A DNA stretch of 64,000 nucleotides from Lotus japonicus (GCF_012489685.1 NC_080044.1:56163507-56227506), one strand, 5' to 3'. Numbered from the stretch's first letter, positions 46,011-61,479 are shown. The notes: generated by a model not told the origin, from the letters alone. Numbers and translations are program-made.

Positions 46011-46845
46011 AGCTGTGACATGCTGCTGCTCAAAAACATAAAATTCTCAACACGGTATGGAATGAAAGGAACACAGCCCTTGCTACAAGTCGCAAAATTT
46101 CAGTCTGATTGAGGCCACACTGAGCTAACTTAATGAGCTACAACTTTGAAAAAGAACCTAAATGGACATTCGACTTTTAAGAGGGTCCCGCGATTGCCGG
46201 AAGCTGTGACACGCTGCTGCTCAAAAACATCGAATTCTCGACATAGTATGGAACGAAAGGATCAAAGCCCTGGCTACAAGTCGCGAAATTTTAGTCTGAT
46301 TGAGGTCGCACGGAGCTAACTTAACGAGCTACAACTTTGAAAAAGAACCTCAATGGAGATTCGACTTTTAGGAGGGTCCCGCGATTGCCGGAAGCTGTGA
46401 CATGCTGTTGCTCAAAAACATCAAATTCCCGACACGGTCTGGAACGAAAGGATCACAAAACTGGCTACAATTCGCAAATTTCAGTCTGATTGAGGCCACA
46501 CGGAGCTAACTTAAAGAGCTATATCTTTGAAAAAGAACTTAAATGGAGATTCGACTTTTAGGAGGGTCCCGCGATTGCCGGAAGCTGTGACATGGTGCTG
46601 ATAAAAAATATCAAATTCTCAACACAGTCTGGAAGGAAAGGATCACATCCCTTGCTACAAGTCGCAAAATTTCAGTCTGATTGAGGCCACACATAGCTAA
46701 TTTAACGAGCTACAAATTTGAAAAGCAACTTTTATGGAGATTCGACTTTTAAGAGGGTCCCGCGATTGCCGGAAGCTGTGACATGCTGCTGCTCAAAAAC
46801 ATCAAATTCTCGACACAGTCTGGAACAAAAGGATCAAAACCCGGG

Positions 46846-49800
46846 CTACAATTCGCAAATTTCAGTCTGATTGAGGCCACACGGAGCTAACTTAAAGAGC
46901 TATATCTTTGAAAAATAACTTAAATGGAGATTCGACTTTAAGGAGGGTCCCGCGATTGCCGGAAGCTGTGACATGGTGCAGCTAAAAAATATCAAATTCT
47001 CAACACAGTCTGGAAGGAAAGGATCACATCCCTTGCTACAAGTCGCAAAATTTCAGTCTGATTGAGGCCACACATAGCTAATTTAACGAGCTACAAATTT
47101 GAAAAGCAACTTTTATGGAGATTCGACTTTTAAGAGGGTCCCGCGATTGCCGGAAGCTGTGACATGCTGCTGCTCAAAAACATCAAATTCTCGACACAGT
47201 CTGGAACGAAAGGATCACAACCCGGGCTACAATTCGCAAATTTCAGTATGATTGAGGCCACACGGAGCTAACTTAACGAGCTATATATTTGAAAAAGAAC
47301 TTAAATGGAGATTCGACTTTTAGGAGGGTCCCGCGATTGTCGGAAGCTGTGACATGGTGCTGCTAAAAAATATCAAATTCTCAACACAGTCTGGAAGGAA
47401 AGGATCACATCCCTTGCTACAAGTCGCAAAATTTCAGTCTGATTGAGGCCACACATAGCTAACTTAACGAGCTACAAATATGAAAAGCAACTTTGATGGA
47501 GATTCGACTTTTAAGAGGGTCCCGCGATTGCCGGAAGCTGTGACATGCTGCTGCTCAAAAACATCAATTTCTCGACACAGTTTGGAACGAAAGGATCACA
47601 ACCCTGGCTACAATTCGCAAATTTCAGTCTGATTGAGGCCACACAGAGCTAACTTAACGAGCTATATCTTTGAAAAAGAACTTTAATGGAGATTCGACTT
47701 TTAGGAGGGTCCCGCGATTGCCGGAAGCTGTGACATGGTGCTGCTAAAAAATATCAAATTCTCGACACAGTCTGGAAGGAAAGTATCACATCCCTTGCTA
47801 CAAATCACAAAATTTCAGTCTGATTGAGGCCACACATAGCTAACTTAACGAGCTCAAATTTGAAAAGCAACTTTTATGGAGATTCGACTTTTAAGAGGGT
47901 CCCGCGATTGCCGGAAGCTGTGACATGCTGCTGCTCAAAACATCAAATTCTCGACACAGTCTGGAATGAAAGGATCACAACCCTTGCTACAATTCGCCAA
48001 ATTTCAGTCTGATTGAGGCCACACGGAGCTAACTTAATGAGCTACAACTTTGAAAAAGAACCTAAATGGATATTCGACTTTTAAGAGGGTCCCGCGATTG
48101 CCGGAAGCAGTGACATGCTGCTGCTCAAAAACATCAAATTCTCGACACAGTCTGGAACGAAAGGAACACTGCCCTGGCTACAAGTTCTGAAATTTCAGTC
48201 TGATTGAGGCCACACTGAGCTAACTTAATGAGCTACAACTTTGAAAAAGAACCTAAATGGAGATTTGACTTTTAAGAGGGTCCCGCAATTGCCGGAAGCT
48301 GTGACACGCTGCTACTCAAAAACATCGAATTCTCGACATAGTCTGGAACGAAAGGATCACAGCCCTTGCTACAAGTCGCGAAATTTTAGTCTGATTGAGG
48401 CCGCACGGAGCTAACTTAACGAGCTACAACTTTGAAAAAGAACCTCAATGGAGATTCGACTTTTAGGAGGGTCCCGCGATTGCCGGAAGCTGTGACATGC
48501 TGTTGCTCAAAAACATCAAATTCCCGACACAGTCTGGAACGAAAGGATCACAAAACTGGCTACAATTCGCAAATTTCAGTCTGATTGAGGCCACACTAAG
48601 CTAGCTTAACGAGGTATATCTTTGAAAAAGAACTTAAATGGAGATTCGACTTTTAGGAAGGTCCCGCCATTGCCGGAAGCTGTGACATGGTGCTGCTGAA
48701 AAATATCAAATTCTCAACACAGTCTAGAAGGAAAGGATCACATCCCTTGCTACAAGTCGCAAAATTTCAGTCTGATTGAGGCCACACATAGCTAACTTAA
48801 CGAGCTACAAATTTGAGACGGAACTTTTATGGAGATTCGACTTTTAAGAGGGTCCCGCGATTGCCGGAAGCTGTGACATGCTGCTGCTCAAAAACATCAA
48901 ATTCTCGACACAGTCTGGAACGAAAGCATCACAACCCTGGCTACAATTCGCCAAATTTCAGTCTGATAGAGGCCACACGGAGCTAACTTAACGAGCTATA
49001 TCTTTGAAAAAGAACTTAAATGGAGATTCGACTTTTAGGAGGGTCCCGCGATTGCCGGAAGCTGTCACATGGTGCTGCTAAAAAACCTCAAATTCTCGAC
49101 ACAGTCTGGAAGGAAAGGATCACATCCCTTGCTACAAGTCGCAAAATTTCAGTCTGATTGAGGCCACACATAGCTAACTTAACGAGCTCAAATTTGAAAA
49201 AGAACCTAAATGGAGATTCGACTTTTAGGAGGGTCCCGCGAATGCCTGAAGCTGTGACATGCTGCTGCTCAAAAACAGCAAATTCTCGACACAGTCTAGA
49301 ACGAAAGGAACACTGCCCTGGCTACAATTCGCCAAATTTTAGTCTGATTGTGGCCACACGGAGCTAACTTAACGAGCTACAACTTTGAAAAAGAACCTAA
49401 ATGGAGATTCGACTTTTCCGCAATTGCCGGAAGCTGTGACATGCTGCTGCTCAAAAACATAAAATTCTCAACACGGTCTGGAATGAAAGGAACACAGCCC
49501 TTGCTACAAGTCGCAAAATTTCAGTCTGATTGAGGCCACACTGAGCTAACTTAATGAGCTACAACTTTGAAAAAGAACCTAAATGGAGATTCGACTTTTA
49601 AGAGGGTCCCGCGATTGCCGGAAGCTGTGACACGCTGCTGCTCAAAAACATCGAATTCTCGACATAGTATGGAACGAAATGATCACAGCCCTGGCTACAA
49701 GTCGTGAAATTTTAGTCTAATTGAGGCCGCACGGAGCTAACTTAACGAGCTACAACTTTGAAAAAGAACCTCAATGGAGATTCGACTTTTAAGAGGGTCC

Positions 49801-52800
49801 CGCAATTGCCGGAAGCTGTGACACGCTGCTACTCAAAAACATCGAATTCTCGACATAGTCTGGAACGAAAGGATCACAGCCCTTGCTACAAGTCGCGAAA
49901 TTTTAGTCTGATTGAGGCCGCACGGAGCTAACTTAACGAGCTACAACTTTGAAAAAGAACCTCAATGGAGATTCGACTTTTAGGAGGGTCCCGCGATTGC
50001 CGGAAGCTGTGACATGCTGTTGCTCAAAAACATCAAATTCCCGACACAGTCTGGAACGAAAGGATCACAAAACTGGCTACAATTCGCAAATTTCAGTCTG
50101 ATTGAGGCCACACTAAGCTAGCTTAACGAGGTATATCTTTGAAAAAGAACTTAAATGGAGATTCGACTTTTAGGAAGGTCCCGCCATTGCCGGAAGCTGT
50201 GACATGGTGCTGCTGAAAAATATCAAATTCTCAACACAGTCTGGAAGGAAAGGATCACATCCCTTGCTACAAGTCGCAAAATTTCAGTCTGATTGAGGCC
50301 ACACATAGCTAACTTAACGAGCTACAAATTTGAAACAGAACTTTTATGGAGATTCGACTTTTAAGAGGGTCCCGCGATTGCCGGAAGCTGTGACATGCTG
50401 CTGCTCAAAAACATCAAATTCTCGACACAGTCTGGAACGAAAGGATCACAACCCTGGCTACAATTCGCCAAATTTCAGTCTGATTGAGGCCACACGGAGC
50501 TAACTTAACGAGCTATATCTTTGGAAAAGAACTTAAATGGAGATTCGACTTTTAGGAGGGTCCCGCGATTGCCGGAAGCTGTCACATGGTGCTGCTAAAA
50601 AACCTCAAATTCTCGACACAGTCTGGAAGGAAAGGATCACATCCCTTGCTACAAGTCGCAAAATTTCAGTCTGATTGAGGCCACACATAGCTAACTTAAC
50701 GAGCTCAAATTTGAAAAAGAACCTAAATGGAGATTCGACTTTTAGGAGGGTCCCGCGATTGCCTGTAGCTGTGACATGCTGCTGCTCAAAAACAGCAAAT
50801 TCTCGACACAGTCTGGAACGAAAGGAACACTACCCTGGCTACAATTCGCCAAATTTTAGTCTGATTGAGGCCACACGGAGCTAACTTAACGAGCTACAAC
50901 TTTGAAAAAGAACCTAAATGGAGATTCGACTTTTCCGCAATTGCCGGAAGCTGTGACACGCTGCTGCTCAAAAACATCGAATTCTCGACATAGTATGGAA
51001 CGAAATGATCACAGCCCTGGCTACAAGTCGTGAAATTTTAGTCTAATTGAGGCCGCACGGAGCTAACTTAATGAGCTACAACTTTGAAAAAGAACCTAAA
51101 TGGAGATTCGACTTTTAAGAGGGTCCCGCGATTGCCGGAAGCTGTGACACGCTGCTACTCAAAAACATCGAATTCTCGACATAGTCTGGAACGAAAGGAT
51201 CACAGCCCTTGCTACAAGTCGCGAAATTTTAGTCTGATTGAGGCCGCACGGAGCTAACTTAACGAGCTACAACTTTGAAAAAGAACCTCAATGGAGATTC
51301 TACTTTTAGGAGGGTCCCGCGATTGCCGGAAGCTGTGACATGCTGTTGCTCAAAAACATCAAATTCCCGACACAGTCTGGAACGAAAGGATCACAAAACT
51401 GGCTACAATTCGCAAATTTCAGTCTGATTGAGGCCACACTGAGCTAGCTTAACGAGCTATATCTTTGAAAAAGAACTTAAATGGAGATTCGACTTTTAGG
51501 AAGGTCCCGCGATTGCCGGAAGCTGTGACATGGTGCTGCTAAAAAATATCAAATTCTCAACACAGTCTGGAAGGAAAGGATCACATCCCTTGCTACAAGT
51601 CGCAAAATTTCAGTCTGATTGAGGCCACACATAGCTAACTTAACGAGCTACAAATTTGAAACAGAACTTTTATGGAGATTCGACTTTTAAGAGGGTCCCG
51701 CGATTGCCGGAAGCTGTGACATGCTGCTGCTCAAAAACATCAAATTCTCGACACAGTCTGGAACGAAAGGATCACAACCCTGGCTACAATTCGCCAAATT
51801 TCAGTCTGATTGAGGCCACACGGAGCTAACTTAACGAGCTATATCTTTGGAAAAGAACTTAAATGGAGATTCGACTTTTAGGAGGGTCCCGCGATTGCCG
51901 GAAGCTGTCACATGGTGCTGCTAAAAAACCTCAAATTCTCGACACAGTCTGGAAGGAAAGGATCACATCCCTTGCTACAAGTCGCAAAATTTCAGTCTGA
52001 TTGAGGCCACACATAGCTAACTTAACGAGCTCAAATTTGAAAAAGAACCTAAATGGAGATTCGACTTTTAGGAGGGTCCCGCGATTGCCTGTAGCTGTGA
52101 CATGCTGCTGCTCAAAAACAGCAAATTCTCGACACAGTCTGGAACGAAAGGAACACTACCCTGGCTACAATTCGCCAAATTTTAGTCTGATTGAGGCCAC
52201 ACGGAGCTAACTTAACGAGCTACAACTTTGAAAAAGAACCTAAATGGAGATTCGACTTTTCCGCGATTGCCGGAAGCTGTGACATGCTGCTGCTCAAAAA
52301 CATAAAATTCTCAACACGGTCTGGAATGAAAGGAACACAGCCCTTGCTACAAGTTGCAAAATTTCAGTCTGATTGAGGCCACACTGAGCTAACTTAATGA
52401 GCTACAACTTTGAAAAAGAACCTAAATGGACATTCGTCTTTTAAGAGGGTCCCGTGATTGCCAGAAGCTGTGACACGCTGCTGCTCAAAAACATCGAATT
52501 CTCGACATAGTATGGAACGAAAGGATCACAGCCCTGGCTACAAGTCGCGAAATTTTAGTCTGATTGAGGCCGCACGGAGCTAACTTAACGAGCTACAACT
52601 TTGAAAAAGAACCTCAATGGAGATTCGACTTTTAGGAGGGTCCCGCGATTGCCGGAAGCTGTGACATGCTGTTGCTCAAAAACATCAAATTCCCGACACA
52701 GTCTGGAACGAAAGGATCACAAAACTGGCTACAATTCGCAAATTTCAGCCTGATTGAGGCCACACGGAGCTAACTTAAAGAGCTATATCTTTGAAAAAGA

Positions 52801-53020
52801 ACTTAAATGGAGATTCGACTTTTAGGAGGGTCCCGCGATTGCCGGAAGCTGTGACATGGTGCTGCTAAAAAATATCAAATTCTCAACACAGTCTGGAAGG
52901 AAAGGATCACATCCCTTGCTACAAGTCGCAAAATTTCAGTCTGATTGAGGCCACACATAGCTAACTTAACAAGCTACAAATTTGAAACGGAACTTTTATG
53001 GAGATTCGACTTTTAAGAGG
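46846..53020 (+). repeat. Large satellite duplication, copy 1 (partner 57651-64000)
   Basis: Matches the last ~6.3 kb of the window at an offset of 10805 bp, rising to about 10996 after ~50950. Private variants shared by the copies include 'gaaaaataacttaaatgg' (46911 and 57716) and 'catggtgcagctaaa' (46973 and 57778). Further along, 'gattgccagaagctg' (52456 and 63451) and 'ttcagcctgattg' (52744 and 63741) are also shared. The offset step of 191 bp equals one monomer missing here near 50947. Confidence 0.82.
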
Positions 53021-56000
53021 GTCCCGCGATTGCCGGAAGCTGTGACATGCTGCTGCTCAAAAACATCAAGTTCTCGACACAGTCTGGAACGAAAGGATCA
53101 CAACCCTGGCTACAATTCGCCAAATTTCAGTCTGATTGAGGCCACACGGAGCTAACTTAACGAGCTATATCTTTGGAAAAGAACTTAAATGGAGATTCGA
53201 CTTTTAGGAGGGTCCCGCGATTGCCGGAAGCTGTCACATGGTGCTGCTAAAAAACCTCAAATTCTCGACACAGTCTGGAAGGAAAGGATCACATCCCTTG
53301 CTACAAGTCGCAAAATTTCAGTCTGATTGAGGCCACACATAGCTAACTTAACGAGCTCAAATTTGAAAAAGAACCTAAATGGAGATTCGACTTTTAGGAG
53401 GGTCCCGCGATTGCCTGTAGCTGTGACATGCTGCTGCTCAAAAACAGCAAATTCTCGACACAGTCTGGAACGAAAGGAACACTACCTGGCTACAATTCGC
53501 CAAATTTTAGTCTGATTGAGGCCACACGGAGCTAACTTAACGAGCTGCAACTTTGAAAAAGAACCTAAATGGAGATTCGACTTTTCCGCGATTGCCTGAA
53601 GCTGTGACATGCTGCTGCTCAAAAACATCAAATTCTCGACACAGTCTGGAACGAAAGGAACACTGCCCTGGCTACAAGTTGCAAAATTTCAGTCTGATTG
53701 AGGCCACACTGAGCTAACTTAATGAGCTACAACTTTGAAAAAGAACCTAAATGGACATTCGACTTTTAAGAGGGTCCCGCGATTGCCGGAAGCTGTGACA
53801 CGCTGCTGCTCAAAAACATCGAATTCTCGACATAGTATGGAACGAAAGGATCAAAGCCCTGGCTACAAGTCGCGAAATTTTAGTCTGATTGAGGCCGCAC
53901 GGAGCTAACTTAACGAGCTACAACTTTGAAAAAGAACCTCAATGGAGATTCGACTTTTAGGAGGGTCCCGCGATTGCCGGAAGCTGTGACATGCTGTTGC
54001 TCAAAAACATCAAATTCCCGACACAGTCTGGAACGAAAGGATCACAAAACCGGCTACAATTCGCAAATTTCAGTCTGATTGAGGCCACACGGAGCTAACT
54101 TAAAGAGCTATATCTTTGAAAAAGAACTTAAATGGAGATTCGACTTTTAGGAGGGTCCCGCGATTGCCGGAAGCTGTGACATGGTGCTGCTAAAAAATAT
54201 CAAATTCTCAACACAGTCTGGAAGGAAAGGATCACATCCCTTGCTACAAGTCGCAAAATTTCAGTCTGATTGAGGCCACACATAGCTAATTTAACGAGCT
54301 ACAAATTTGAAAAGCAACTTTTATGGAGATTCGAATTTTAAGAGGGTCCCGCGATTGCCTGAAGCTGTGACATTCTGCTGCTCAAAACATCAAATTCTTG
54401 ACACATTCTGGAACGAAAGGATCACAACCCTGGCTACAATTCGCCAAATTTCAGTCTGATTGAGGCCACACAGAGCTAACTTAACGAGCTATATCTTTGA
54501 AAAAGAACCTAAATGGAGATTCGACTTTTAGGAGGGTCCCGCGATTGCCGGAAGCTGTGACATGCTGCTGCTCAAAAACCTCAAATTCTCGACACAGTCT
54601 GGAACGAAAGGATCACAGCCCTGGCTACAATTCGAAAAATTTCAGTCTGATTGAGGCCACACGGAGCTAACTTAATGAGCTACAACTTTGAAAAAGAACC
54701 TAAATGGAGATTCGACTTTTAGGAGGGTCCCGCGATTGCCTGAAGCTGTGACATGCTGCTGCTCAAAAACATCAAATTCTCGACACAGTCTGGAACGAAA
54801 GGAACACTGCCCTGGCTACAATTCGCCAAATTTTAGTCTTATTGAGGCCACACGGAGCTAACTTAACGAGCTACAACTTTGAAAAAGAACCTAAATGGAG
54901 ATTCGACTTTTAGGAGGGTCCCGCGATTGCCGGAAGCTGTGACATGCTGCTGCTCAAAAACCTCAAATTCTCGACATAGTCTGGAACGAAAGGATCAAAG
55001 CCCTGGCTACAAGTCGCGAAATTTTAGTCTGATTGAGGCCGCACGGAGCTAACTTAACGAGCTACAACTTTGAAAAAGAACCTCAATGGAGATTCGACTT
55101 TTAGGAGGGTCCCGCGATTGCCGGAAGCTGTGACATGCTGTTGCTCAAAAACATCAAATTCCCGACACAGTCTGGAACGAAAGGATCACAAAACTGGCTA
55201 CAATTCTCAAATTTCAGTCTGATTGAGGCCACACTGAGCTAGCTTAACGAGCTATATCTTTGAAAAAGAACTTAAATGGAGATTCGACTTTTAGGAAGGT
55301 CCCGCGATTGCCGGAAGCTGTGACATGGTGCTGCTAAAAAATATCAAATTCTCAACACAGTCTGGAAGGAAAGGATCACATCCCTTGCTACAAGTCGCAA
55401 AATTTCAGTCTGATTGAGGCCACACATAGCTAACTTAACGAGCTACAAATTTGAAACGGAACTTTTATGGAGATTCGACTTTTAAGAGGGTCCCGCGATT
55501 GCCGGAAGCTGTGACATGCTGCTGCTCAAAAACATCAAATTCTCGACACAGTCTGGAACGAAAGGATCACAACCCTGGCTACAATTCGCCAAATTTCAGT
55601 CTGATAGAGGCCACACGGAGCTAACTTAACGAGCTATATCTTTGAAAAAGAACTTAAATGGAGATTCGACTTTTAGGAAGGTCCCGCGATTGCCGGAAGC
55701 TGTCACATGGTGCTGCTAAAAAACCTCAAATTCTCGACACAGTCTGGAAGGAAAGGATCACATCCCTTGCTACAAGTCGCAAAATTTCAGTCTGATTGAG
55801 GCCACACATAGCTAACTTAACGAGCTCAAATTTGAAAAAGAACCTAAATGGAGATTCGACTTTTAGGAGGGTCCCGCGAATGCCTGAAGCTGTGACATGC
55901 TGCTGCTCAAAAACAGCAAATTCTCGACACAGTCTGGAACGAAAGGAACACTGCCCTGGCTACAATTCGCCAAATTTTAGTCTGATTGAGGCCACACGGA

Positions 56001-59000
56001 GCTAACTTAACGAGCTACAACTTTGAAAAAGAACCTAAATGGAGATTTGACTTTTCCGCGATTGCCGGAAGCTGTGACATGCTGCTGCTCAAAAACATAA
56101 AATTCTCAACACGGTCTGGAATGAAAGGAACACAGCCCTTGCTACAAGTCGCAAAATTTCAGTCTGATTGAGGCCACACTGAGCTAACTTAATGAGCTAC
56201 AACTTTGAAAAAGAACCTAAATGGAGATTCGACTTTTAAGAGGGTCCCGCGATTGCCGGAAGCTGTGACACGCTGCTGCTCAAAAACATCGAATTCTCGA
56301 CAAGTATGGAACGAAAGGATCACAGCCCTGGCTACAAGTCGCGAAATTTTGGTCTAATTGAGGCCGCACGGAGCTAACTTAACGAGCTATAACTTTGAAA
56401 AAGAACCTCAATGGAGATTCGACTTTTAGGAGGGTCCCGCGATTGCCGGAAGCTGTGACATGCTGCTGCTCAAAAGCAGCAAATTCTCGACACAGTCTGG
56501 AACGAAAGGAACACTGCCCTGGCTACAATTCGCCAAATTTTAGTCTGATTGAGGCCACACGGAGCTAACTTAACGAGCTACAACTTTGAAAAAGAACCTA
56601 AATGGAGATTCGACTTTTCCGCGATTGCCGGAAGCTGTGACATGCTGCTGCTCAAAAACATAAAATTCTCAACACGGTCTGGAATGAAAGGAACACAGCC
56701 CTTGCTACAAGTCGCAAAATTTCAGTCTGATTGAGGCCACACTGAGCTAACTTAATGAGCTACAACTTTGAAAAAGAACCTAAATGGAGATTCGACTTTT
56801 AAGAGGTTCCCGCGATTGCCGGAAGCTGTGACACGCTGCTGCTCAAAAACATCGAAATCTCGACATAGTATGGAACGAAAGGATCACAGCCCTGGCAACA
56901 AGTCGCGAAATTTTAGTCTAATTGAGGCCGCACGGAGCTAACTTAACGAGCTACAACTTTGAAAAAGAACCTCAATGGAGATTCGACTTTTAGGAGGGTC
57001 CCGCGATTGCCGAGAGCTGTGACATGCTGCTGCTCAAAAACAGCAAATTCTCGACACAGTCTGGAACGAAAGGAACACTGCCCTGGCTACAATTCGCCAA
57101 ATTTTAGTCTGATTGAGGCCACACGGAGCTAACTTAACGAGCTACAACTTTGAAAAAGAACCTAAATGGAGATTCGACTTTTCCGCGATTGCTGGAAGCT
57201 GTGACATGCTGATGCTTAAAAACATAAAATTCTCAACACGGTCTGGAATGAAAGGAACACACCCCTTGCTACAAGTCGCAAAATTTCAGTCTGATTGAGG
57301 CCACACTGAGCTAACTTAATGAGCTACAACTTTGAAAAAGAACCTAAATGGAGATTCGACTTTTAAGAGGGTCCCGCGATTGCCGGAAGCTGTGACACGC
57401 TGCTGCTCAAAAACATCGAATTCTCGATATAGTATGGAACGAAAGGATCACAGCCCAGGCTACAAGTCGCGAAATTTTAGTCTAATTGAGGCCGCACGGA
57501 GCTAACTTAACGAGCTACAACTTTGAAAAAGAACCTAAATGGAGATTCGACTTTTAGGAGGGTCCCGCGATTGCCGGAAGCTGTGACATGCTGTTGCTCA
57601 AAAACATCAAATTCCCGACACAGTCTGGAACGATAGGATCACAAAACTGGCTACAATTCGCAAATTTCAGTCTGATTGAGGCCACACGGAGCTAACTTAA
57701 AGAGCTATATCTTTGAAAAATAACTTAAATGGAGATTCGACTTTTAGGAGGGTCCCGCGATTGCCGGAAGCTGTGACATGGTGCAGCTAAAAAATATCAA
57801 ATTCTCAACACAGTCTGGAAGGAAAGGATCACATCCCTTGCTACAAGTCGCAAAATTTCAGTCTGATTGAGGCCACACATAGCTAATTTAACGAGCTACA
57901 AATTTGAAAAGCAACTTTTATGGAGATTCGACTTTTAAGAGGGTCCCGCGATTGCCGGAAGCTGTGACATGCTGCTGCTCAAAAACATCAAATTCTCGAC
58001 ACAGTCTGGAACGAAAGGATCACAACCCGGGCTACAATTCGCAAATTTCAGTATGATTGAGGCCACACGGAGCTAACTTAACGAGCTATATATTTGAAAA
58101 AGAACTTAAATGGAGATTCGACTTTTAGGAGGGTCCCGCGATTGTCGGAAGCTGTGACCTGGTGCTGCTAAAAAATATCAAATTCTCAACACAGTCTGGA
58201 AGGAAAGGATCACATCCCTTGCTACAAGTCGCAAAATTTCAGTCTGATTGAGGCCACACATAGCTAACTTAACGAGCTACAAATATGAAAAGGAACTTTT
58301 ATGGAGATTCGACTTTTAAGAGGGTCCCGCGATTGCCGGAAGCTGTGACATGCTGCTGCTCAAAAACATCAATTTCTCGACACAGTTTGGAACGAAAGGA
58401 TCACAACCCTGGCTACAATTCGCAAATTTCAGTCTGATTGAGGCCACATAGAGCTAACTTAACGAGCTATATCTTTGAAAAAGAACTTTAATGGAGATTC
58501 GACTTTTAGGAGGGTCCCGCGATTGCCGGAAGCTGTGACATGGTGCTGCTAAAAAATATCAAATTCTCGACACAGTCTGGAAGGAAAGTATCACATCCCT
58601 TGCTACAAGTCACAAAATTTCAGTCTGATTGAGGCCACACATAGCTAACTTAACGAGCTCAAATTTGAAAAGCAACTTTTATGGAGATTCGACTTTTAAG
58701 AGGGTCCCGCGATTGCCGGAAGCTGTGACATGCTGCTGCTCAAAACATCAAATTCTCGACACAGTCTGGAATGAAAGGATCACAACCCTTGCTACAATTC
58801 GCCAAATTTCAGTCTGATTGAGGCCACACGGAGCTAACTTAATGAGCTACAACTTTGAAAAAGAACCTAAATGGATATTCGACTTTTAAGAGGGTCCCGC
58901 GATTGCCGGAAGCAGTGACATGCTGCTGCTCAAAAACATCAAATTCTCGACACAGTCTGGAACGAAAGGAACACTGCCCTGGCTACAAGTTCTGAAATTT

Positions 59001-59962
59001 CAGTCTGATTGAGGCCACACTGAGCTAACTTAATGAGCTACAACTTTGAAAAAGAACCTAAATGGAGATTTGACTTTTAAGAGGGTCCCGCAATTGCCGG
59101 AAGCTGTGACACGCTGCTACTCAAAAACATCGAATTCTCGACATAGTCTGGAACGAAAGGATCACAGCCCTTGCTACAAGTCGCGAAATTTTAGTCTGAT
59201 TGAGGCCGCACGGAGCTAACTTAACGAGCTACAACTTTGAAAAAGAACCTCAATGGAGATTCGACTTTTAGGAGGGTCCCGCGATTGCCGGAAGCTGTGA
59301 CATGCTGTTGCTCAAAAACATCAAATTCCCGACACAGTCTGGAACGAAAGGATCACAAAACTGGCTACAATTCGCAAATTTCAGTCTGATTGAGGCCACA
59401 CTAAGCTAGCTTAACGAGCTATATCTTTGAAAAAGAACTTAAATGGAGATTCGACTTTTAGGAAGGTCCCGCCATTGCCGGAAGCTGTGACATGGTGCTG
59501 CTGAAAAATATCAAATTCTCAACACAGTCTAGAAGGAAAGGATCACATCCCTTGCTACAAGTCGCAAAATTTCAGTCTGATTGAGGCCACACATAGCTAA
59601 CTTAACGAGCTACAAATTTGAGACGGAACTTTTATGGAGATTCGACTTTTAAGAGGGTCCCGCGATTGCCGGAAGCTGTGACATGCTGCTGCTCAAAAAC
59701 ATCAAATTCTCGACACAGTCTGGAACGAAAGCATCACAACCCTGGCTACAATTCGCCAAATTTCAGTCAGATAGAGGCCACACGGAGCTAACTTAACGAG
59801 CTATATCTTTGAAAAAGAACTTAAATGGAGATTCGACTTTTAGGAGGGTCCCGCGATTGCCGGAAGCTGTCACATGGTGCTGCTAAAAAACCTCAAATTC
59901 TCGACACAGTCTGGAAGGAAAGGATCACATCCCTTGCTACAAGTCGCAAAATTTCAGTCTGA

Positions 59963-61479
59963 TTGAGGCCACACATAGCTAACTTAACGAGCTCAAATTT
60001 GAAAAAGAACCTAAATGGAGATTCGACTTTTAGGAGGGTCCCGCGAATGCCTGAAGCTGTGACATGCTGCTGCTCAAAAACAGCAAATTCTCGACACAGT
60101 CTAGAACGAAAGGAACACTGCCCTGGCTACAATTCGCCAAATTTTAGTCTGATTGAGGCCACACGGAGCTAACTTAACGAGCTACAACTTTGAAAAAGAA
60201 CCTAAATGGAGATTCGACTTTTCCGCAATTGCCGGAAGCTGTGACATGCTGCTGCTCAAAAACATAAAATTCTCAACACGGTCTGGAATGAAAGGAACAC
60301 AGCCCTTGCTACAAGTCGCAAAATTTCAGTCTGATTGAGGCCACACTGAGCTAACTTAATGAGCTACAACTTTGAAAAAGAACCTAAATGGAGATTCGAC
60401 TTTTAAGAGGGTCCCGCGATTGCCGGAAGCTGTGACACGCTGCTGCTCAAAAACATCGAATTCTCGACATAGTATGGAACGAAATGATCACAGCCCTGGC
60501 TACAAGTCGTGAAATTTTAGTCTAATTGAGGCCGCACGGAGCTAACTTAACGAGCTACAACTTTGAAAAAGAACCTCAATGGAGATTCGACTTTTAAGAG
60601 GGTCCCGCAATTGCCGGAAGCTGTGACACGCTGCTACTCAAAAACATCGAATTCTCGACATAGTCTGGAACGAAAGGATCACAGCCCTTGCTACAAGTCG
60701 CGAAATTTTAGTCTGATTGAGGCCGCACGGAGCTAACTTAACGAGCTACAACTTTGAAAAAGAACCTCAATGGAGATTCGACTTTTAGGAGGGTCCCGCG
60801 ATTGCCGGAAGCTGTGACATGCTGTTGCTCAAAAACATCAAATTCCCGACACAGTCTGGAACGAAAGGATCACAAAACTGGCTACAATTCGCAAATTTCA
60901 GTCTGATTGAGGCCACACTGAGCTAGCTTAACGAGCTATATCTTTGAAAAAGAACTTAAATGGAGATTCGACTTTTAGGAAGGTCCCGCGATTGCCGGAA
61001 GCTGTGACATGGTGCTGCTAAAAAATATCAAATTCTCAACACAGTCTGGAAGGAAAGGATCACATCCCTTGCTACAAGTCGCAAAATTTCAGTCTGATTG
61101 AGGCCACACATAGCTAACTTAACGAGCTACAAATTTGAAACGGAACTTTTATGGAGATTCGACTTTTAAGAGGGTCCCGCGATTGCCGGAAGCTGTGACA
61201 TGCTGCTGCTCAAAAACATCAAATTCTCGACACAATCTGGAACGAAAGGATCACAACCCTGGCTACAATTCGCCAAATTTCAGTCTGATTGAGGCCACAC
61301 GGAGCTAACTTAACGAGCTATATCTTTGGAAAAGAACTTAAATGGAGATTCGACTTTTAGGAGGGTCCCGCGATTGCCGGAAGCTGTCACATGGTGCTGC
61401 TAAAAAACCTCAAATTCTCGACACAGTCTGGAAGGAAAGGATCACATCCCTTGCTACAAGTCGCAAAATTTCAGTCTGA
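59963..61479 (+). repeat. Satellite 8-mer HOR unit (1517 bp)
   Basis: Eight distinct monomers whose order is repeated in 61480-62996. Its first monomer is marked by 'cccgcgaatgcctgaag' and 'aacagcaaattctcgac'. Confidence 0.82.
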
